In this document: positions 62,715-64,000 of the stretch, piece after piece | Layout of the letters: the number at the start of each line of letters is the position of its first letter | Position numbering within the stretch: the first letter of the stretch is position 1 | The notes under the pieces: model-generated | What the model was told of the DNA's origin: nothing | Databases searched by the model: none | Seen by the model: the letters and a program-made list of their open reading frames with translations, nothing else | Translations under genes and position numbers: made by a program | Assembly: GCA_947652115.1 (NCBI GenBank) | Contig: OX393563.1 | Location: 486,016-550,015 of the forward strand | DNA length: 64,000 bases | Direction of reading: 5' to 3' | From: Blastomussa wellsi | Taxonomy: Eukaryota > Cnidaria > Anthozoa > Scleractinia > Plerogyridae

Positions 62715-64000
62715 TGGTCTGCCTGAGGGGCCAGAGTGCGAAATCTGTGCATCTGAAAACGAGAAAGTGAATCAGCTATCTCATTTCGTTTGCCTTCAAT
62801 GTGGCAGACTTTCAAGTAGAAATTATACTTGAGTGTCAAGATGGTCAAGTGGCGGACCAAGTCCATAACCCTGGGGACCCGAGACCGCTTAGAATTTACA
62901 ACATCTACCACAGATTGGTTGTCGCAGAAAAACAAGATGCGCTTATTTGAGAACGCTGAGCCCCACAGGTGGCAAGCAACAACCAAAGCGAAAAGCTCTT
63001 GCCATGCAATGCTTATACCAGGCTCCCCGAGTTGCTGGTGAGGTCTCCATTGACCATGAAACCACTGAGAAGAAAAGATACCTCCAAAACCTATAGAGCC
63101 TGAGGCATCAGTATACAGCTGTAATGAATCTGAGTTGACCCAAGAGGATGTCAGGAAAAAACTAGCACCATTCCACCCAGAGATAAACTCTTGCCAAATG
63201 TGAAGGTCCTTAAAGAAACCAGAACTTAACTTGATGTGATGATGGGGCTGAGAAACTTTACGGGTCAACTCGATCATGCGCTGCAGAAAAGGCCGTCCAG
63301 GGGGGACTACTCTACAAGCAAAGTTAAGTGTACCAATGAGAACTTGCAATTCCCTCAAGGTGCATGATTTTTTTGATTTAAAACCGGTCAAGGAGGTCTG
63401 AATCCGCTCCACCTTGTCATAGGGGAGGCGGGCTTCCATCCTGTCAGAGTCCAGAATGATCCCCATAAATTCTAAACAAGTAGAGGGCCCCTGAGTCTTT
63501 TCTGCTGCGATTGGGATGCCCAAGCTCCGAAAAGTGAGTAACATGCTGGTCAGGCTCTGTTTGCAGCCTTGGCTGGGTGACAGTGAGTCAGAGGCTGGTT
63601 CAACAATTAGAAAATCATCAAGAATATGGCAAACAAAGGAGATATAGCACTTATTAAGCAAGATCCATTCAATGGCCTCTGAAAGCTGATTAAAAAGAAA
63701 GGGCGCACTTCTCAATCCAAATGGGAGAACCTTATCATAATAATAGGATCCCTGCCAGTACATGCCACAGAGCTCGTAGTCCAAGGGGCGAAGTGGGATA
63801 AGTCGAAAGGCAGACTCAATGTCTGTCTTCGCCAGGTACGCACCTTGTCCCAAGCGTAAGATTCCCTCGATCGCATTATCTATGGTGATATACTGCAGGC
63901 TGTAATCCTCTTTGGAGATGGAGTGGTTAATGCTGGTCACCCCCGACTTGGGAAAGGAAAGATGGAAAATAGTGCGAAATTTGTTGGAATGCTTCTTAGG
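62675..64000 (-). CDS. Reverse transcriptase-RNase H of the Ngaro/DIRS-like element (N-terminus outside the window)
   Basis: The frame is open from the window edge to a stop at 62675 (about 441 codons visible). It makes and processes cDNA from the element's RNA. RT motifs: FHLSFPKSGVTSINHSI near the start, motif A AYLAKTDIESAFRLIPL, motif B KVLPFGLRSAPFLFNQL, motif C CHILDDFLIV (catalytic DD). RNase H follows with its acidic set: LYTDASGS, AWQELFALVVA, FCDNQSVVDVVNSK and EGKRNEIADSLSRF. The protein ends about 25 residues after RNase H, with no methyltransferase domain. An ATG-type start need not apply because the frame continues beyond 64000. No internal stops. Confidence 0.95.
   Translation of the reverse strand, partial: PKKHSNKFRTIFHLSFPKSGVTSINHSISKEDYSLQYITIDNAIEGILRLGQGAYLAKTDIESAFRLIPLRPLDYELCGMYWQGSYYYDKVLPFGLRSAPFLFNQLSEAIEWILLNKCYISFVCHILDDFLIVEPASDSLSPSQGCKQSLTSMLLTFRSLGIPIAAEKTQGPSTCLEFMGIILDSDRMEARLPYDKVERIQTSLTGFKSKKSCTLRELQVLIGTLNFACRVVPPGRPFLQRMIELTRKVSQPHHHIKLSSGFFKDLHIWQEFISGWNGASFFLTSSWVNSDSLQLYTDASGSIGFGGIFSSQWFHGQWRPHQQLGEPGISIAWQELFALVVACHLWGSAFSNKRILFFCDNQSVVDVVNSKRSRVPRVMDLVRHLTILTLKYNFYLKVCHIEGKRNEIADSLSRFQMHRFRTLAPQADQCPCPIPQELWEI

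Larger units (their letters stand above)
59178..64000 (-). mobile_element. Ngaro/DIRS-like tyrosine-recombinase retrotransposon (5' end outside the window)
   Basis: In its own orientation: [outside window: 5' part] - RT/RNase H - tyrosine recombinase - B1 (61422-60679) - A2 (60678-59922) - B2 (59921-59178). B1 and B2 are both 744 bases and differ at only a few positions (two seen). This is the split-direct-repeat layout known for Ngaro and PAT-type DIRS elements, in which A2 should equal a 5' A1 repeat. No methyltransferase domain follows RNase H, favouring Ngaro. The intact frames and near-identical repeats suggest a young copy. Confidence 0.9.

Overview
The window looks like nuclear DNA of a marine invertebrate, most likely an anthozoan cnidarian such as a stony coral. 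The evidence is AT-rich sequence, genes split into short exons with GT-AG introns, and a dense mix of Ngaro/DIRS-like, Penelope-like, CR1/L2-like, tRNA-SINE and MITE repeats. The taxon is an inference from repeat content and gene style; nothing was searched.

Layout. 1-1.3 kb: last two exons of an unidentified plus-strand gene. 4.06-4.7 kb: inverted tRNA-SINE pair and a 94-bp minisatellite. 5.3-10.8 kb: complete seven-exon EMG1/NEP1 rRNA methyltransferase gene on the minus strand (228 aa); all junctions agree in phase. 11.7-14.1 kb: MITEs and an inverted Penelope-like element (PLE) pair around a run of Ns, with a readable GIY-YIG endonuclease region. 17.2-25.4 kb: complete ten-exon plus-strand gene for an anion-type Cys-loop receptor of the GABA-A/glycine class (447 aa). 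It has one GC-AG intron, which carries a 300-bp pentanucleotide satellite, and PLE pieces in introns 1 and 8. 25.8-28.4 kb: LINE fragment split by a MITE, a long minisatellite and another MITE. 28.6-31.9 kb: two tandem two-exon minus-strand genes for small secreted proteins that share a conserved core. 37.5-58.2 kb: a minus-strand gene or gene pair of tiny, mostly phase-1 exons encoding a low-complexity secreted-type protein with a Lys/Glu-rich tail; its introns are full of AAT microsatellites, SINEs, LINEs and MITEs. 59.2-64 kb: most of a young Ngaro/DIRS-like tyrosine-recombinase retrotransposon on the minus strand, with intact recombinase, intact visible RT/RNase H, and two nearly identical 744-bp repeats arranged as expected for B1-A2-B2 split direct repeats.

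The host genes show no operon-like linkage. EMG1 is housekeeping (ribosome biogenesis) and the receptor is a membrane ion channel. The secreted-protein genes have no family that I recognise. I saw no tRNA, rRNA or CRISPR gene. The strongest second-look items are the phase-1 cassette-exon gene, the tandem secreted-protein pair, the young Ngaro-like element, the recent palindromic Penelope insertion with a 14-bp target-site duplication, and the GC-AG intron of the receptor.
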